A stretch of 9,347 bases of DNA from Clostridiales bacterium (GTDB taxonomy: Bacteria > Bacillota_A > Clostridia > Christensenellales > Borkfalkiaceae). The stretch covers positions 1-9,347 of the forward strand of contig SVHQ01000056.1 of NCBI GenBank assembly GCA_015055785.1, in the 5' to 3' direction. The notes under the pieces are model-generated. The model saw only the letters and a list, made by a program, of their open reading frames with translations, searched no databases and was not told where the DNA came from. Shown piece after piece: positions 6,968 through 9,347 of this stretch. The stretch's first letter is position 1, and the number at the start of each line of letters is the position of its first letter. The position numbers and the translations under genes were made by a program.

Positions 6968-6996
6968 TTTACGCACAAAAAATATTGTGTTATACT
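6968..6996 (+). promoter_or_regulatory. Promoter of the repeat surface-protein gene
   Basis: TTTACG (6968-6973, 4 of 6) stands 17 bases from TATACT (6991-6996, 5 of 6), with TGT just before it as an extended -10. The predicted start is near 7003, giving a leader of about 55 bases. A perfect TATAAT at 7002-7007 has no -35 at a proper distance. Confidence 0.7.
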
Positions 6997-7057
6997 TTTA
7001 GTATAATCCGAATAGTCTATCCGTTTGGATGGAATAAAAAATAAGGAGTGTAGGGTG

Positions 7058-9347
7058 ATGAAAAAGAAATTTTGGTTAGGCGCATTTGCCTTGATTGCAA
7101 CACTTTGCTGTTCCGTTGGCGCAGCAAACGTAAACTATACGGCAAATGCAGAAGACGTAGCGGGTGAAACGACCGTTGAAGAAACGACGTTGGATTTGTT
7201 GGACGACGCAACGTTTGATAGTACGGCGGATACAAAACTGGTGTATGACACGGCAACCAAAACGGGGAGCGCAAATGTTTCTTCGGGCGAAGTAAGCAGA
7301 TATTTCAGCTATACAACGCAAGAATACGTAACGACGGCAGAAGGTGTAAAGCCTTTTGCGGGAATGTCTGCGGAATACTCCGTAACTTATACCAATATTG
7401 GAACTTTGAACGTAAAAGCAGATACTAATTATTTAGGTGTGATATTCAAAGCGGACGGTTATCAGCAAAAATACCGTGTTGGTAGTATGTTGAATTACGG
7501 CGGAAGCGATTATTTGGTTAAGAGAGCAGATGAAAATTCTCCGTTTTTAGTAGATGGGAACAAGCGCAATTTGAAGAGCGTAGTGGTAACGGAAGAAAAT
7601 CCCAATGCTACCATCGTGTTCACATTTACGCCTAAGGTTGGCGACGTGGACGGTAGCTTTTCGATTACGGTAAACGGCGTGTCGGCAGGTAGCTATGTAT
7701 ACACCTCTACTTCTTTGCCTACGATGGGTTTGCTTGTTGGTAAGAATTCGGCGGATATTTCCAACGCATCGATTAAAGTGTTAGGTGCGACGGGGTGGTA
7801 TGAAGAACCCGAAGCAACATATGATTTGTTGAGCTATGAAAAAGCAGCTCCTTCTGTGAAATCGGATGGAGCAACGGATGATACAAAATATAGCTATGAT
7901 TTTGCAGATAAAACTGGTTATATCGGTGGCAGTGCAAGTGGTGTTGGCGTAGCGGCTGGTGAACGAGCAACGGCTTATTTTGATATAGCTACTCCCGATA
8001 AAGTGGTTACTTCGGATGATTCTTTAATCGATTATTCGTCTTTGAAGGCGATAACGATAAACATGACGTTTTCGGATGTTGTAGCTGCAGACGGAACGTT
8101 TGACGCGGACAACAATAATGAATTTGTTGCAATTCGTCTTTTGGATAATGAATCCAAACAACAAGCGGCAGCTTTTGTAATGAATAAAGCAAAATATGGT
8201 CATTTTGGCGTATTTGAACGTACGAATAATGAGGTGTTTGGTTCTAATTTTGATACTGGAAATGTTCGTTTTGGCGGTAGCACAAGCCCTTGGGTTGATG
8301 GCATATTGACCATTTCTTTAAAAATTACATTTGCAACAGAAACGCAAGCAGGTAAAATTGAAGTAATCTTAAATGGGGTTGCGGCGCAATTTAATGGTAA
8401 GATCAGTGGTACTTCAACAACGATTGCAGATTTTAGTTATGAAGGAAAGACGATCCCTGCCTTTGCTATGTATTCTCGTGGCGTAAGCGCAAAAGTATCG
8501 AACGTTTCTTTTATTCTTCATGACGTAAAGGGTGTTCATGAACACACAGAAGAAACGCTTGGCGCAGTAGAGGCAACGTGTACAACGGACGGTTTGACGG
8601 AAGGTAAGAAATGTAGCGTTTGCGATATGACGTTGGTTGCACAAGAAACGATTCCCGCAGCGCATACAACGACAAAGACGGAAGCAGTTGCTCCCACTTG
8701 TACGGAAGCAGGTAACATTGCATATTGGACGTGTAGCGGCGTTTGCGGTAAAACGTATTCCGACGAAGCTTGCACGGTAGAAGCAACGGATACGGTTGTT
8801 GCGGCGACTGGTCATGATACGACGAAGACGGACGCACAGGCGGCAACATGTACGGAAGTCGGTTGTATTGATTTCTGGTTCTGTAATACCTGTTCCAAGA
8901 TTTATTCCGACGAAGCATATACAACGGAAATTACGGCTGAAGAAGCACTCATTCCTGCAAACGGTCACACGGAAGAAGCGCTTAACGCAGTAGCACCTAC
9001 GTGTACGGAAACTGGTTTAACGGAAGGTAAGAAATGTTCTGTTTGTGAAGAAGTACTTGTTGCACAGGAAGAAGTAGCGGCAAACGGTCATACGGAAGAA
9101 ACGTTGGCGGCAGTAGCGGCAACGTGTACAACGGACGGTTTGACGGAAGGTAAGAAGTGTTCTGTTTGTGAAGAAATCCTCGTTGCGCAAGAAGTAATTC
9201 CTGCGGCGCACACGGAAGAAACGCTTACAGCGGTAGCACCTACGTGTACGGAAACAGGTTTGACGGAAGGTAAGAAGTGTTCCGTTTGTGATGAAATTCT
9301 TGTAGCGCAGGAAGAAGTAGCGGCAAACGGTCATACGGAAAGCGATT
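7058..9347 (+). CDS. Large secreted surface protein with tandem His-Cys-Cys-Cys repeats, 3'-partial
   Basis: The frame opens at ATG 7058-7060 (AAGGAG at 7043-7048, 9-base spacing) and stays open for 763 codons to the right edge, so the C-terminus is unseen. The first 31 residues are a Sec signal peptide (MKKKFWLGAFALIATLCC, cleavage probably after TANA or VGA). There is no lipobox, as neither Cys follows G, A or S at -1. Two regions rich in short hydrophobic and beta-like stretches follow, about 35-245 and 250-490; both end in segments of the 'SFSITVNG / KIEVILNGV' type that recall concanavalin-like beta-sandwiches, but no family is assigned. From residue 496 there are six full repeats plus the start of a seventh. 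It is transcribed divergently from the lipoprotein operon, from a matching promoter. Probable role: extracellular adhesion or scaffold protein, anchored by an unseen C-terminal signal. Its codons are rich in ACG, GCA and GAA. Confidence 0.85.
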   Translation, partial: MKKKFWLGAFALIATLCCSVGAANVNYTANAEDVAGETTVEETTLDLLDDATFDSTADTKLVYDTATKTGSANVSSGEVSRYFSYTTQEYVTTAEGVKPFAGMSAEYSVTYTNIGTLNVKADTNYLGVIFKADGYQQKYRVGSMLNYGGSDYLVKRADENSPFLVDGNKRNLKSVVVTEENPNATIVFTFTPKVGDVDGSFSITVNGVSAGSYVYTSTSLPTMGLLVGKNSADISNASIKVLGATGWYEEPEATYDLLSYEKAAPSVKSDGATDDTKYSYDFADKTGYIGGSASGVGVAAGERATAYFDIATPDKVVTSDDSLIDYSSLKAITINMTFSDVVAADGTFDADNNNEFVAIRLLDNESKQQAAAFVMNKAKYGHFGVFERTNNEVFGSNFDTGNVRFGGSTSPWVDGILTISLKITFATETQAGKIEVILNGVAAQFNGKISGTSTTIADFSYEGKTIPAFAMYSRGVSAKVSNVSFILHDVKGVHEHTEETLGAVEATCTTDGLTEGKKCSVCDMTLVAQETIPAAHTTTKTEAVAPTCTEAGNIAYWTCSGVCGKTYSDEACTVEATDTVVAATGHDTTKTDAQAATCTEVGCIDFWFCNTCSKIYSDEAYTTEITAEEALIPANGHTEEALNAVAPTCTETGLTEGKKCSVCEEVLVAQEEVAANGHTEETLAAVAATCTTDGLTEGKKCSVCEEILVAQEVIPAAHTEETLTAVAPTCTETGLTEGKKCSVCDEILVAQEEVAANGHTESD
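8543..9331 (+). repeat. Six tandem 40-51-residue H-C-C-C repeats within the surface-protein gene
   Basis: Repeats start with His at 8543, 8663, 8813, 8966, 9089 and 9209, and a seventh starts at 9332. Lengths are 40, 50, 51, 41, 40 and 41 codons. With the first His as 1, Cys is at 13 and 24 in all six, and the last Cys at 27 in five and at 28 in repeat 2. Repeats 1, 4, 5 and 6 are short and share EGKKCSVC; repeats 2 and 3 carry a longer C-terminal half with YSDEA. The constant H-x11-C-x10-C-x2-C spacing could bind a metal ion such as zinc, or form disulfides outside the cell. Confidence 0.9.

Noticed and set aside
7002..7007. Perfect TATAAT as the -10 of the surface-protein gene
   Set aside because: No -35-like hexamer lies 16-18 bases upstream (AAAATA there), whereas TTTACG-17-TATACT with TGT fits better and matches the opposing promoter.
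7058..7150. Lipoprotein signal in the repeat surface protein (LCC in the hydrophobic core)
   Set aside because: The residue before either Cys is not G, A or S, and the hydrophobic segment continues past them to an ordinary signal peptidase I site.
8414..9334. Long open frames on the minus strand, rich in Cys and Arg
   Set aside because: They are antisense to the repeats of the surface-protein gene, have no ribosome binding site, and their length comes from repeated codons.
8543..9347. CRISPR array
   Set aside because: Repeats are contiguous, in frame, of 120-153 bases and coding, with no unique spacers.

Overview
The window looks like chromosomal DNA from a low-to-moderate GC, Gram-positive anaerobe, most likely a gut-type Clostridia (Bacillota). 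This is inferred from the AAGGAG ribosome binding sites 7-9 nt before the starts, Lys-rich signal peptides, lipoprotein signals, a Firmicutes-style sigma-like regulator and a Cys/His-repeat surface protein. The genus cannot be fixed from the sequence.

Layout. (1) 1-2541, plus strand: most of a type I restriction enzyme motor subunit (HsdR), cut by the left edge just after its nuclease core. (2) 2542-2744: convergent intergenic stretch with two hairpins. (3) 2745-3512, minus strand: a two-gene unit of a small unknown protein and a sigma-70 region-4-like DNA-binding protein of the sort carried by integrative elements; the latter has only a TTG start and looks 5'-truncated. (4) 3652-3707: terminator hairpin. 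(5) 3716-6778, minus strand: two tandem paralogous lipoproteins (upstream 5453-6778, downstream 3716-5410), each with a lipid-anchored Cys, a short collagen-like Gly-x-x run flanked by two related 'GD-W/Y-DT' modules, and an SGNH/DUF4886-type hydrolase domain. (6) 6779-7057: divergent control region. (7) 7058 to the right edge, plus strand: a large secreted protein with two probable beta-sandwich regions and at least six tandem His-Cys-Cys-Cys repeats. It has no stop codon in the window.

The most interesting point is the divergent control region. The two promoters are mirror-image versions of one another: the same 12-base box (ATTATTTGCAAT) lies about 61-62 bases before each predicted start site, followed by a shared 'AAAT-CCATTT' segment, a 17-base spacer containing CAAAAAATAT, and a TGT-extended -10. 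This suggests that the lipoprotein pair and the repeat protein form one co-regulated cell-surface locus, perhaps under a shared activator. The idea that they act together on an extracellular substrate is inference; no substrate can be named. The sigma-like pair appears to be an unrelated remnant of a mobile element lying between the restriction gene and the surface locus.
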